NCBI RefSeq assembly: GCF_013378055.1
Contig: NZ_CP051130.1
Coordinates: forward strand, 1,798,001 to 1,862,000
DNA length: 64,000 nucleotides
Direction: 5' to 3'
DNA from: Parasphingopyxis sp. CP4
Lineage (GTDB): Bacteria; Pseudomonadota; Alphaproteobacteria; Sphingomonadales; Sphingomonadaceae
The notes under the pieces are model-generated. The model saw only the letters and a list, made by a program, of their open reading frames with translations. It was not told where the DNA came from and did no database searches. Made by a program: the position numbers and the translations under genes. Every line of letters starts with the position of its first letter. The first letter of the stretch is position 1. This document shows, piece by piece, positions 53,664 to 62,923 of this stretch.

Positions 53664-56600
53664 TCAGTGGAAATCCCGCGATTTCGGGATCAGCTGGACA
53701 TCGCGAGGATGGCGATTGAGCCCCTTGCCAACCGGCCGCAGCACATGATCGGCATGGTCGACCTCGGCCTCCAACAGATCGTCTGACAGGGCGAGCAGCG
53801 CTGGCGTTGCATCGACCAGCTTAACCGCGATGACATGGATGACATCCTCGTTCCGCTGCACCGTGCCATGCACTTCGAACAGCCGCGCACCCATGATCAC
53901 CTTGCGAAACCGGGTCATGACATCGGGCCAGATAACGAGATTGGCGATGCCGCTTTCATCTTCCAGCGTGACAAAACACACGCCATTGGCAGTGCCCGGC
54001 CGCTGACGGATCAGGACGATACCGGCGATGCTGACCCGCGCACCGAACTTCTTGTCCTTGAGATCGACATTGCGGGTGAAACCGCGTTTCTCATAGCCGC
54101 CGCGCAGAAATTCAAACGGATGTGCTTTGAGCGAGAGGCGGAGCGTTTGATAATCGGCCACGACATGCTCGCATAAGGGCATGGCGGGCAGCATGACCGG
54201 CACCTCGCTCCCCTCGTCCCGGGTTTCGCTGAAGCTGAATAGAGGCAGATCGGGCGCCGCCTTGAGCGCGCGGCTGTCCCATAATGCCTGGCGGCGATCG
54301 AGGGTCATCGAGCGGAAACAATCGGCGGCGGCAAGCTTCTGGACCGCCGCGACCGAGATACCGGCCCGGTTTTTCAGATCCTCGACATCACCATAGGGCG
54401 CGGTGCGCGCGGCCATGATCCGGGCGGCATCGTCCTGCCGGACCCCGCTGATCTGGCGCAATCCCAGCCGCACGGCCCAGCGCCCCGGCTCGATCGGCTC
54501 CAGCAAATTATCCCAATCGCTGAAATTCACATCCGGCGGGCGCACATCCACGCCATGCTGCCGGGCATCGCGGACAATCTGGGCCGGCGCATAAAAACCC
54601 ATGGGCTGCGAATTGAGCAGCGCGGCGGCAAAGGCATCGGGATAGAAGCATTTGATCCAGCTCGAGACATAGGCAAGATCGGCAAAGCTCGCCGAATGGC
54701 TTTCCGGAAAGCCATAATCGCCAAATCCCTTGATCTGATCGAAACAGCGTTTGGCGAAATCGGGTTCATAGCCGCGCTCGATCATCCGCCCGACCATCTT
54801 GTCTTCCAGATTGCCAATCGTGCCGCGCGAACGGAAAGTCGCCATCGCCTTGCGCAGCTGATTGGCTTCAGCGGGCGTGAATTTGGCGGCATCGATGGCG
54901 ATCTTCATCGCCTGTTCCTGGAAAATCGGGACGCCGAGCGTGCGGCTCAATATCCGTTCCAACTCATCGGGCGGGCCCTTGTCGGGCGCTGGCGAGGGAT
55001 AGCTGACCTTCTCCTTGCCCGATCGGCGGCGGAGATAGGGATGCACCATATCGCCCTGGATCGGACCGGGGCGGACAATCGCCACCTCAATGACGAGATC
55101 ATAATAGCATCGGGGCTTGAGATGCGGCAGCATGCTCATCTGCGCCCGGCTTTCGATCTGGAAGACGCCCACCGTATCCGCCTTGCACAGCATGTCATAC
55201 ACCGTCGGCACTTCGCGCGGCACGCTGGCCAGCGTGTATCGCTTGCCATGATGCGCGGCGATCAGGTCCAGCGCCTTGCGGATACAGGTCAACATGCCGA
55301 GCGCCAGCACATCGACCTTCAATATGCCGAGCGCTTCGATATCGTCCTTGTCCCATTCGATGAAACTGCGATCGGCCATCGCGCCATTGCCAACCGGGAC
55401 GGTTTCGATGAGCGGCTCTCGGGTCAGGATGAAGCCGCCGACATGTTGGGAGAGATGGCGCGGCATGCCGATCAGCTGGTCGGTGAGCCGGATCACGCGG
55501 CGCAGATAGGGATCGTCGAGATCCAGCCCCGCCTCTTCGGTGCTCGCCGCCTCCGTACTGCTGCCCCAGCTGCCCCAGACGGTGCGGGCGAGCGCGGAGG
55601 TCACATCTTCGGACAGGCCCATCGCCTTGCCGACCTCGCGAATGGCGGAGCGCGGCCGATAGTGGATGACAGTCGCGCATAACCCGGCATGATCGCGGCC
55701 ATAGCGCTCATAGATATGCTGGATCACCTCTTCGCGCCGCTCATGCTCGAAATCGACATCGATATCGGGCGGCTCCTTGCGCTCCTCCGATACGAACCGT
55801 TCGAACAACAGCTCGACCTGGGTCGGATCGACGCTTGTGATACCAAGGCAAAAGCAGACGGCCGAGTTGGCCGCCGAGCCGCGCCCCTGGCACAGGATCG
55901 GTGGATCCTGGCGGCGGGCGAACCGCACAATATCCCGGATCGTCAAAAAATACCGCGCAATATCAAGCTTCTCGATCAGGCGAAGCTCATGCCGGATCAG
56001 CTTGCACACCTTGTCCGACACCCCATCGGGATAGCGCCATTCCGCCCCGGCCCAGGCCAGTTCGGTCAGATATTCCTGCGGATCGCGGCCATCGGGCACG
56101 GTATCTTCGGGATATTCATATTTGAGCTCGTCGAGCGAGAAATCGCAGGCATCGGCTACCGCGCGCGTGGCGGCGATCGCATGCGGCCAATCGGCGAACA
56201 GGCGGACCATCTCGTCCGGCGATTTAAGATGGCGCTCGGCATTGGCATGCAGCGCCAGCCCTGCCGCATCGATCACCGTCTTTTCCCGGATACAGGTCAT
56301 CACATCCTGCAAAGGACGACGATCCGGCGCATGATAATGGACATCATTGGTGGCGAGGATCGAGAGCCCATTGTCACGCGCCAACCGGTCCAGCGCCGCA
56401 ATGCGCGCGCGATCACCCCCGCGATAAAGATAGCTGGCTGCGATATGGCCGAGCGATGGCAGGTGTTCGACCAGCATCGGCAATAGCTGCGCCACTGTGC
56501 CGCTTTCGGCGACCAGCGAGACGCTATCCTCTTGTGGCGGGACACCCGGATGCAGATGATAGGCGCTCGACAGATCCTCTGGCGGGATGAGGATGAGCTG

Positions 56601-57047
56601 CACATCCCGAGCATGATCGGCCAGCATGGCAAGGGTGAGATGGCATTCGCCTTTCTCCTGCCACTCCCCGTCCGAAGTCGTCATCTTGCCCCGGGAAAGC
56701 AGCGCGCATAGCCGCCCATAGGCCACACGATCCTTGGGATAGGCAAGGAAGGACAGGCCCTCGATCAGGTCCAACCGACAACCGATGACTGGCCGTATCC
56801 GCGCCTCTTTCGCTTCGACATGCATCCGGACAATGCCGGCCATCGTATTGCGATCGGCAATCCCGATTGCGTCATAGCCCTGGGCAAGTGCGGCAAGGAC
56901 GAGATCAACGGCATCCGATGCGCCGCGCAGGAAGGAAAAGCAGCTCGTAATGCCAAGCTCGACAAATGGCGTGGGCGGATTGGGCGCGAAATCGCCCCCT
57001 ATCTGGCGCAGCGATCGCTTGGCCGGGATCAGTCGAATATCGGGCAT
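53664..57047 (-). CDS. dnaE2: Error-prone DNA polymerase DnaE2 (ImuC)
   Basis: A 1127-aa C-family polymerase alpha-type subunit for translesion synthesis in the SOS response. An N-terminal PHP domain (GITSCFSFLRGASDAVDLV, ~33) leads to the polymerase core with PPDIDVDFEHERREEV (~430) and LKVDVLALGML (~580), carrying the catalytic Asp residues. A C-terminal OB fold has GIVLIRQRPGTANGVCFVTLED. The start is ATG 57047, 2 bp after the imuB stop; a TTG at 57077 would overlap imuB. It is the last gene of the imuA-imuB-dnaE2 cassette. Confidence 0.95.
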   Translation of the reverse strand: MPDIRLIPAKRSLRQIGGDFAPNPPTPFVELGITSCFSFLRGASDAVDLVLAALAQGYDAIGIADRNTMAGIVRMHVEAKEARIRPVIGCRLDLIEGLSFLAYPKDRVAYGRLCALLSRGKMTTSDGEWQEKGECHLTLAMLADHARDVQLILIPPEDLSSAYHLHPGVPPQEDSVSLVAESGTVAQLLPMLVEHLPSLGHIAASYLYRGGDRARIAALDRLARDNGLSILATNDVHYHAPDRRPLQDVMTCIREKTVIDAAGLALHANAERHLKSPDEMVRLFADWPHAIAATRAVADACDFSLDELKYEYPEDTVPDGRDPQEYLTELAWAGAEWRYPDGVSDKVCKLIRHELRLIEKLDIARYFLTIRDIVRFARRQDPPILCQGRGSAANSAVCFCLGITSVDPTQVELLFERFVSEERKEPPDIDVDFEHERREEVIQHIYERYGRDHAGLCATVIHYRPRSAIREVGKAMGLSEDVTSALARTVWGSWGSSTEAASTEEAGLDLDDPYLRRVIRLTDQLIGMPRHLSQHVGGFILTREPLIETVPVGNGAMADRSFIEWDKDDIEALGILKVDVLALGMLTCIRKALDLIAAHHGKRYTLASVPREVPTVYDMLCKADTVGVFQIESRAQMSMLPHLKPRCYYDLVIEVAIVRPGPIQGDMVHPYLRRRSGKEKVSYPSPAPDKGPPDELERILSRTLGVPIFQEQAMKIAIDAAKFTPAEANQLRKAMATFRSRGTIGNLEDKMVGRMIERGYEPDFAKRCFDQIKGFGDYGFPESHSASFADLAYVSSWIKCFYPDAFAAALLNSQPMGFYAPAQIVRDARQHGVDVRPPDVNFSDWDNLLEPIEPGRWAVRLGLRQISGVRQDDAARIMAARTAPYGDVEDLKNRAGISVAAVQKLAAADCFRSMTLDRRQALWDSRALKAAPDLPLFSFSETRDEGSEVPVMLPAMPLCEHVVADYQTLRLSLKAHPFEFLRGGYEKRGFTRNVDLKDKKFGARVSIAGIVLIRQRPGTANGVCFVTLEDESGIANLVIWPDVMTRFRKVIMGARLFEVHGTVQRNEDVIHVIAVKLVDATPALLALSDDLLEAEVDHADHVLRPVGKGLNRHPRDVQLIPKSRDFH

Positions 57048-57049
57048 GA

Positions 57050-58588
57050 TCAGGCAAACAGCCCGTGAATATACCAATCCGGCACGCCGCCCCGCCCATC
57101 ATCGGCCAGCCCATTGCGATATATCCAGAAGCGCCGCCCGTCTTCGTCTTCAATCACATAATAATCGCGCAGCCGTACCGTCGATCGTTCACGCCACCAT
57201 TCCGGCGCGATCCGTTCGGGCCCTTCGGCCTTGACCACCTGGTGCTGGCAGCGCCGCCACTGGAAGCGCCGCGGCGGGCCTTCGGGCATGGCATAGAGCA
57301 CGGTGATCAGTTCGGGCCGATCGAACAGGCGCAGCGGCCGGTTGGTGGTAACCGGCATGGCAATATCCTGGGCCGGCATGCGGAGCGCAGGCTGCCAGCT
57401 GATCGATCGTTCGGGAATATGGCTGGCTTCGGGCATCGGGCGGCTGACATTTTGCGCACCGATCCGCGCACAGAGCCGGTCGACCAGATGGCTGAGTGCT
57501 ATGCCTTCATAGCGTTCTTCATCGAGATGGGTCTGGCGGGCGGCCATGGCCTCATGCCAAAGCGCGGTCAGCGCAAAGCTATCGAAACCGAAACCGGCAT
57601 CCAGCGTATCGATCTTTTCATCGAACAGCCGTGCGATATGCGCTGGATCGCGCACGGCAGACGCAGTTTCCGCCTCCAGCGCACCAACATGGCCATCGAC
57701 GCGAAACGCCTCGAACCGCACCTGCCGGATGCCCGATTGCCTATCTTCGAGCTGCTGGCAAAGGCGCTGCGCGAGTTCCAGCAAAACAGGCTTGAGTATC
57801 GCGACATGCAATATCGGTTCCAGCACGCGCTTGGCCACGCGCGGAGCGGGGTCCTTCACCAGCGGCGCGACCATCTCCTCGATCCGGCCCAACGCCTGGT
57901 TGAGACGATGCAGGGGATTGCGGCCCGGCGCTTCGAACTTGCGGAACCGCCGGGCCAGCGACAGCGGTGGGATATCGGCGAGATTAGCGATCGTTTTCAG
58001 CCCCATGCGGCGCAGCAATAGCGCCGTATCGCCATCAAGACGCAGGGCATCGATCGGTAGTGGCGCGAGCTGCGCGTCGAGATCATCGGGCTGGCAGCGC
58101 CTGGTCTTGTCCCCACCAAAGCGCGCCAGCGCCCAGGCTGCGCCGATGCTGGGCGCTGCTGCGATCCGCGCCACCAGGCCCAGCGCATGGCAACGCGCGT
58201 GCATATCCGCGAGCATCGCCGCTTCACCATCGAAGAGATGCGCGGCCCCCGTAATGTCGAGCAGCAACCCATCCGTCCCGTCCACCGCCGTCCAGGGGCA
58301 CCAGCGGCGCGCCCAATGGCCGATCGCGGTCAGCCAGGCCGCATCCCCATCATGATCAGAGGGTTCGATCTGCAGCGGCGGGCAAATGGCCCGGGCATCG
58401 GTGAGCTTTTGTCCGGGCTTTACGCCTTCATCATGCGCGGACCGGTTGATCGCATCGAGCACAATGCCATGCGCGGTTTCCGACGCCAGCGCGAAGGGCA
58501 GCGCATCATCCCGCCTGGGATGCGCCTTGCACCACCGGTTCATCGCCAGTTGCGGGAACCAGATCGAGACGATGCGCCGCTGCGTCAT
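57050..58588 (-). CDS. imuB: Y-family polymerase-like protein ImuB
   Basis: A 512-aa member of the inactive DinB-like ImuB family that bridges DnaE2 and the sliding clamp. The start at 58588 gives the standard opening TQRRIVSIWFPQLAMNRW and overlaps the end of imuA by 83 bp. The frame is open further upstream, but that part is not family-like. The catalytic acidic triad of active Y polymerases is not evident; GLLLDITGAAHLF, LPIDALRLDGDTALLLRRMGLKTIANLADI (little finger/HhH region) and WRRCQHQVVKAEGPERIAPEWW (C-terminal) are present. Confidence 0.93.
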   Translation of the reverse strand: MTQRRIVSIWFPQLAMNRWCKAHPRRDDALPFALASETAHGIVLDAINRSAHDEGVKPGQKLTDARAICPPLQIEPSDHDGDAAWLTAIGHWARRWCPWTAVDGTDGLLLDITGAAHLFDGEAAMLADMHARCHALGLVARIAAAPSIGAAWALARFGGDKTRRCQPDDLDAQLAPLPIDALRLDGDTALLLRRMGLKTIANLADIPPLSLARRFRKFEAPGRNPLHRLNQALGRIEEMVAPLVKDPAPRVAKRVLEPILHVAILKPVLLELAQRLCQQLEDRQSGIRQVRFEAFRVDGHVGALEAETASAVRDPAHIARLFDEKIDTLDAGFGFDSFALTALWHEAMAARQTHLDEERYEGIALSHLVDRLCARIGAQNVSRPMPEASHIPERSISWQPALRMPAQDIAMPVTTNRPLRLFDRPELITVLYAMPEGPPRRFQWRRCQHQVVKAEGPERIAPEWWRERSTVRLRDYYVIEDEDGRRFWIYRNGLADDGRGGVPDWYIHGLFA

Positions 58589-59177
58589 AGGCCGCGTCCC
58601 AGCTGCCGGGTCGTAAATCGCGGGCCCGGAACAGATCGAGCGACCAGGCGGGGCGACCGGGCGCATGCGCGTCGAGCGGATGGGTCAGCGAAGGCCGGCT
58701 CGCCACTCGCCAGCGACGGCGCGCGCCGCTCAGATCCGCATGGCCGCCGATCCGCACCAGAAAAGCGGACACGCCATAGCGTTCGGCGGCCACCGCCAAC
58801 CGACGCGTCGCGGTAAAGTCGAGCGCGCGCGCATCGCCATGAACTTCCCCGATAACGGCCGATAAGGACGGGCATTTCAGTCCCTCCTCCATGGCCCATA
58901 ATGTCTGTTTCGTGTCGCGCGTGACGACATGGATGAAACTGTCGCGCAGCGCCGCCGGCATGCCGTGCAGAAACGGGCGTCCGGCTTCGCGGAGTGCGTG
59001 ATATTCCTGCACCCAGAGCAAAGCCGGTTTGGTGCGGGCCGCGATCTGGGCCAGGGCAAAGCCGCAAAAGCTGCCATCGCCGGGATTCGCGAACAATTCA
59101 TGCAGAATCGGCCCCTGAGGCTCGAAATCCGGCCATTTACGGGCAGTTTTGGGTGACAAATATGGATCATTATACAT
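58506..59177 (-). CDS. imuA: SOS mutagenesis cassette protein ImuA
   Basis: A 223-aa RecA/SulA-like protein of the DnaE2 mutasome. Features are GDGSFCGFALAQIAARTKPALLWVQEY (~32-58), ALRDSFIHVVTRDTKQTLWAMEEGLKCPSL and ATRRLAVAAERYGVSAFLVR. The start ATG 59177 is the first gene after a LexA box 17 bp upstream, so the operon is damage-inducible. Order imuA-imuB-dnaE2 is standard in alphaproteobacteria. Confidence 0.88.
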   Translation of the reverse strand: MYNDPYLSPKTARKWPDFEPQGPILHELFANPGDGSFCGFALAQIAARTKPALLWVQEYHALREAGRPFLHGMPAALRDSFIHVVTRDTKQTLWAMEEGLKCPSLSAVIGEVHGDARALDFTATRRLAVAAERYGVSAFLVRIGGHADLSGARRRWRVASRPSLTHPLDAHAPGRPAWSLDLFRARDLRPGSWDAAYDAAAHRLDLVPATGDEPVVQGASQAG

Positions 59178-59193
59178 CGAGAGAATCGCCTAT

Positions 59194-59208
59194 GTTCCTA
59201 TTTTGTTC
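59194..59208 (-). promoter_or_regulatory. LexA box (GTTC-N7-GTTC) upstream of imuA
   Basis: GTTC at 59194-59197 and GTTC at 59205-59208 match the alphaproteobacterial SOS box exactly, 17 bp from the imuA start codon. A third GTTC at 59215-59218 follows after a 6-bp gap and may be chance or a weak extra half-site. Confidence 0.85.
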
Positions 59209-59321
59209 TATCTTGTTCCGAGATGCAATCCCCAATGATGCGCTGCCCTCGCATCCAACATCATCAATTGCGCACCGCGGCCTGCTTTCCCTATGCTCCG
59301 ATCAGCAACAAGGACCCATGC

Positions 59322-59573
59322 ATGACAGATGGCAGCGGCCAGCCCGGCCCCAGATTTTCGCAATTGCTCTTTCACCCGACCGCCGTGCGACGTGCGATCA
59401 AGGTGGCGCTGCTCGTCGGCACCCTGCTGGTCCTGATCAACCAGGCCGATCTCCTGCTCGCCGGAACGATGCCGCCGCTCTGGAAAATCATCCTCACCTA
59501 TCTCGTGCCCTATGGAGTGAGCAGCTATTCGACCGCCGCTCTGTTGCGCGAAACGGCTGGTGCGAACGGATGA
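59322..59573 (+). CDS. NrtS-like small membrane protein
   Basis: An 83-aa protein with two transmembrane helices (~26-45 and ~53-72): AIKVALLVGTLLVLINQADLLL and WKIILTYLVPYGVSSYSTAALL. The pattern resembles NrtS, described as a small nitrate transporter subunit in cyanobacteria and often found fused or adjacent to other domains. The ATG at 59322 follows AAGGA. It overlaps the formylglycine-generating enzyme gene by ATGA. Nitrate transport here is only an inference. Confidence 0.65.
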   Translation: MTDGSGQPGPRFSQLLFHPTAVRRAIKVALLVGTLLVLINQADLLLAGTMPPLWKIILTYLVPYGVSSYSTAALLRETAGANG

Positions 59574-60481
59574 TCCGCCGCTTTCCCTCTGCCGGTCTGA
59601 TACTGTTGGCCGCGCTTGCCGCCTGCAGCCCGCAAGCCGCCGATACTGACGATCTCGCAGCCACCATCTGCCTCGACCCCGCCAACACCCCCCGCGTCAC
59701 GATCCCGGGTGGCAGCTTCACCATGGGCGAGAACCCCCGCTATCCCGAAGAAGGCCCGCCGGTCAGTGTGACCCTAGCTGATTTCGCCATCGATGCGCAT
59801 GAAGTGACCAATGCGCAGTTCGCCGCCTTTGTCGACGCGACCGGCTATGTGACCGTCGCCGAACGCCCGCCGCCCGCGATACCCGGAGCGCCACCGGAAA
59901 TGCTCGAGCCGGGATCCGCCGTCTTTCACACCCCGGACGCGAACGACCGGCGCTGGTGGCGCTGGGTGCCCGGCGCGAACTGGCGCCATCCCGAAGGCCC
60001 GGACAGCAGTATCGAGGGCCATGAGCAATTGCCCGTGGTGCAGATCGCGTACGAAGATGCGCTCGCCTATGCCGACTGGGCGGGCGGGATGCTGCCCAAT
60101 GAAGCGCAATGGGAATATGCCGCCCGCGCCGATGCGCCGGCCAATGCCATCCCTGTCGATGCAGACGGCGCTCCAACCGCCAACTATTATCAGGGCATCT
60201 TTCCGCAGCGCGATCTTGGCGAGGACGGCTATCGCACTCGCGCGCCGGTTGGCTGCTTCGCACCGAACAGCCATGGCCTGTACGATATGATCGGCAATGT
60301 CTGGGAATGGACGGCCGATCCGGATCGCCGCGCCCCCGGCACCGCGGTGATCAAGGGTGGCTCATTTCTCTGTGCGGCCAATTATTGCGCCCGCTACCGG
60401 CCCGCCGCCCGCCAGTTTCAGGAGCGCGGTTTGGGCGCCAATCATATCGGCTTTCGTCTCGTCTATCCGCCTGCCGGCTGA
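59570..60481 (+). CDS. Formylglycine-generating enzyme family protein, predicted lipoprotein
   Basis: A 303-aa SUMF1-type protein. It has a lipoprotein signal (LAALAAC), then GGSFTMGENPRYPEEGP (~45-61), DAHEVTNAQFAAFVDATGY, AYADWAGGMLPNEAQWEYAAR and GLYDMIGNVWEW. The two copper-binding cysteines of true formylglycine-generating enzymes are present: C268 and C273 in GGSFLCAANYCARYR. Family members convert a sulfatase active-site Cys to formylglycine. Export is unusual because most bacterial FGEs act in the cytoplasm. Its 3' end overlaps nhaA by 19 bp. Confidence 0.85.
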   Translation: MIRRFPSAGLILLAALAACSPQAADTDDLAATICLDPANTPRVTIPGGSFTMGENPRYPEEGPPVSVTLADFAIDAHEVTNAQFAAFVDATGYVTVAERPPPAIPGAPPEMLEPGSAVFHTPDANDRRWWRWVPGANWRHPEGPDSSIEGHEQLPVVQIAYEDALAYADWAGGMLPNEAQWEYAARADAPANAIPVDADGAPTANYYQGIFPQRDLGEDGYRTRAPVGCFAPNSHGLYDMIGNVWEWTADPDRRAPGTAVIKGGSFLCAANYCARYRPAARQFQERGLGANHIGFRLVYPPAG

Positions 60482-61668
60482 GCGGACACCGGCTCTCGCG
60501 TCACTTGTCCTGACATCCTGAGCAGCAGATAGCCGAGCAATCCGGAGACCAGCGAGCCGACGATCACGCCAAGCTTCACCTGCTCCATCTGCGCGCCATC
60601 GCCAAAGGCGAGCGTCCCGATGAACAGGCTCATGGTGAAACCGATACCGGCCAGGCACGCCAGGCCATAAAGCTGCAACCAGCTGATTTCCTCCGGTTTC
60701 TTGACCAGTCCGGTCGCGGTCGCCGCATAGGCAAAGCCGAAAATGCCCACCTGCTTGCCGACCACAAGCCCCATCGCAATGCCGAGCGGGAGCGGCGCCA
60801 TCAGATCGGCAACGCTGATCCCGGACAGATCGACCCCGGCATTGGCGAAGGCAAAGATCGGCAACACCATGAAGGCGACCCAGGGATGGAGGATATGCTC
60901 AAGATGTTTGAGCGGAGACTGGCCCTCGCCTTGTCCGCGTAACGGGATCGCCAGTGCCGCCACAACGCCAGCCAAGGTTGCATGCACACCCGATTTCAGC
61001 ACGCAGACCCACAGTATCGTCGCGATCAATATGTACGGCGCGACCCGCATCACGCCCAATCGGTTAAGCAGGAACAAGGCGACCACCGCGACCGCACCCA
61101 GCATCAAAGCCATCATCGACAGGTCGGCGGTATAGAAGAGCGCGATGATAAGGATCGCACCGATATCATCGATGATCGCGATCGCCAGTAACAGGACTTT
61201 GAGCGCCACCGGTACCCGGTTGCCGAGCAAGGCGAGCACGCCAAGCGCAAAGGCGATGTCGGTCGCGGCCGGGATTGCCCAGCCGGTGAGATTGGCCGGC
61301 ATGTCCCAATTGATGCCAACAAATACCATCGCCGGGATTGCCATGCCGCCGATCGCGGCGACAATCGGCAAGCCAGCCTTGTCGAATGAGGATAGCTCGC
61401 CCTCGATAATCTCGCGCTTCACTTCAAGGCCGATCAAAAAGAAGAAGACGGCCATCAAGCCGTCATTGACCCAGAGGAACAAGGGCTTGGCGATCTCCAG
61501 CGCACCAACGCGCACCTCGACCGGGGTTTGCCACAGGCCGGAATAAATCCCTGCAAGGGGCGAGTTCACGACCACCATCGCGAGGATCGCGGCCAGAAAC
61601 AGGAAGTAACCGCCGGTCGTTTCCTTGGCGAGAAATTCCCGCATGGCGGGACGCAGCTGGCGAATCAT
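60463..61668 (-). CDS. nhaA: Na+/H+ antiporter NhaA
   Basis: A 401-aa 12-helix inner membrane antiporter exchanging sodium for protons. It has the helix IV unwound region PAATDIAFALGVLALLGNRVP (Asp in TDIAF) and the sodium-binding pair in AIIDDIGAILIIALFY, both characteristic. The N terminus MIRQLRPAMREFLAKETTGG is also typical. It converges on the FGE gene. The 213 bp upstream separate it from a divergent LysR gene. Confidence 0.96.
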   Translation of the reverse strand: MIRQLRPAMREFLAKETTGGYFLFLAAILAMVVVNSPLAGIYSGLWQTPVEVRVGALEIAKPLFLWVNDGLMAVFFFLIGLEVKREIIEGELSSFDKAGLPIVAAIGGMAIPAMVFVGINWDMPANLTGWAIPAATDIAFALGVLALLGNRVPVALKVLLLAIAIIDDIGAILIIALFYTADLSMMALMLGAVAVVALFLLNRLGVMRVAPYILIATILWVCVLKSGVHATLAGVVAALAIPLRGQGEGQSPLKHLEHILHPWVAFMVLPIFAFANAGVDLSGISVADLMAPLPLGIAMGLVVGKQVGIFGFAYAATATGLVKKPEEISWLQLYGLACLAGIGFTMSLFIGTLAFGDGAQMEQVKLGVIVGSLVSGLLGYLLLRMSGQVTREPVSAQPAGG

Positions 61669-61849
61669 ATCAAACCCTTATGGGAGATGGGGATGCCTGT
61701 CAGAGGCACAAATAGAAAAGGGTGGCGCGCCGGAATGAGGGGGCATGGCGCGCCACCCAGGGAGGGAACTGGATTGGTGTGACCGCGTGATGAAACGGAT
61801 ATAGGGCGAGCGTTGCCATCGATCCAATCGAATGATATATGATTTATCG

Positions 61850-61864
61850 ATAGACAACGCCTAT
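61850..61864. promoter_or_regulatory. ATAG-N7-CTAT site upstream of the LysR gene
   Basis: ATAG (61850-61853), 7 bp, CTAT (61861-61864) matches half of the OxyR consensus (two such units are normal). It ends 17 bp before the LysR start codon. An ATCGAT hexamer occurs twice upstream (61818 and 61846). Autoregulation is plausible; the second unit is not found. Confidence 0.4.
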
Positions 61865-61881
61865 TTGCGAAAGGCCCGTCA

Positions 61882-62802
61882 ATGCCAACGTTGCGGCAGC
61901 TCGAATATCTTGTAGCAATCGCTGATAATCAGCATTTCGGACGAGCCGCCCAGGCCGTCCATGTGTCCCAGCCAACCCTCAGCCAACAACTCAGAACCCT
62001 GGAAGAACGCCTTGGCGTGGTCCTGATCGAGCGACGCGCGCCGAATGCGGAACTAACGCCGATCGGACGCGAATTGGTCGAGCGGTCACGCAAGATTCTC
62101 GTCGAGGTCCGCGAACTGCGCGCCCTCGCCACGCGCGCTGGTGAGCGGCTCGCCGGCACGCTGCGCTTTGGTGTCAGCCCGACCCTGGGACCCTATCTGA
62201 TGCCATCAATTGTCGCGGCCCTGCATCAGCAGCAGCCGGACCTGCGCCTCTATATTCGCGAAGGCATTCCTGATGACCAGGCAATGGAGCTATCGCGCGG
62301 CGCGATCGACATGCTGCTTGGCCCGCTCCCGATTGATGGGCCAGCGCTGAACGTCGAGCCGCTCTTCAGCGAGAAACTCTTCGTGGTGGCCGCGGCCGAC
62401 CATCCCCTATCCGCAATGGACCGGGTGAAGCGGTCAGACATCAACGGCGAGACTGTCCTCAGCCTTGATCGGCGCCACAATTACCACCGCCATGTCGTCT
62501 CTATCTGCGCCGACCTAAATCTTGAACTGCTCCGCGATTATGAGGGCACAAGTCTCGATAGCTTGCGCCAGATGACGGGCTCGGGCCTTGGCCTTTCGAT
62601 CCTCCCGGAATTCTATATCCAGTCCGAGGTCGGCGGGAAGGCCGGTGTGAAGGTGCTGGACATTGAAGACTGGTCGGCCAGCCGCGCGATCGCCGCCAGC
62701 TGGCGCGATGGTGCAGCCTATGCACCGGCCTATCGCGCGATCGCCGAGCATATCCAATCCGAGGCGCGCGCGTTGCTCGCCGAGGAATCGGTACTCGATT
62801 GA
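61882..62802 (+). CDS. OxyR-like LysR family regulator lacking the peroxidatic cysteine
   Basis: A 306-aa LysR regulator most like OxyR throughout. The HTH is QHFGRAAQAVHVSQPTLSQQL (~17-37), followed by GPYLMPSIVAALHQQQPDL and TSLDSLRQMTGSGLGLSILP. In OxyR, Cys199 senses peroxide and Cys208 resolves it (spacing 9). Here the aligned segment DRRHNYHRHVVSIC has Asn200 in the Cys199 place and Cys209 in the Cys208 place. So the normal disulfide switch cannot form. It is divergent from nhaA. Confidence 0.82.
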   Translation: MPTLRQLEYLVAIADNQHFGRAAQAVHVSQPTLSQQLRTLEERLGVVLIERRAPNAELTPIGRELVERSRKILVEVRELRALATRAGERLAGTLRFGVSPTLGPYLMPSIVAALHQQQPDLRLYIREGIPDDQAMELSRGAIDMLLGPLPIDGPALNVEPLFSEKLFVVAAADHPLSAMDRVKRSDINGETVLSLDRRHNYHRHVVSICADLNLELLRDYEGTSLDSLRQMTGSGLGLSILPEFYIQSEVGGKAGVKVLDIEDWSASRAIAASWRDGAAYAPAYRAIAEHIQSEARALLAEESVLD

Positions 62803-62923
62803 TCGCACCAGCCTATCGGCACGGTTATGCGCAATCTATGAACCACCACTGTCATCGCTCCAGGGGCGCTATTATCTCGTCTCTCTTGTCCCGACCCGGC
62901 TTCACCATGCAGGAACCCCGCAT

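Noticed and set aside
54555-55682. 375-codon plus-strand open frame opposite dnaE2
   Set aside because: It is a shadow of the polymerase gene; composition is typical of antisense frames in GC-rich DNA and nothing is recognisable.
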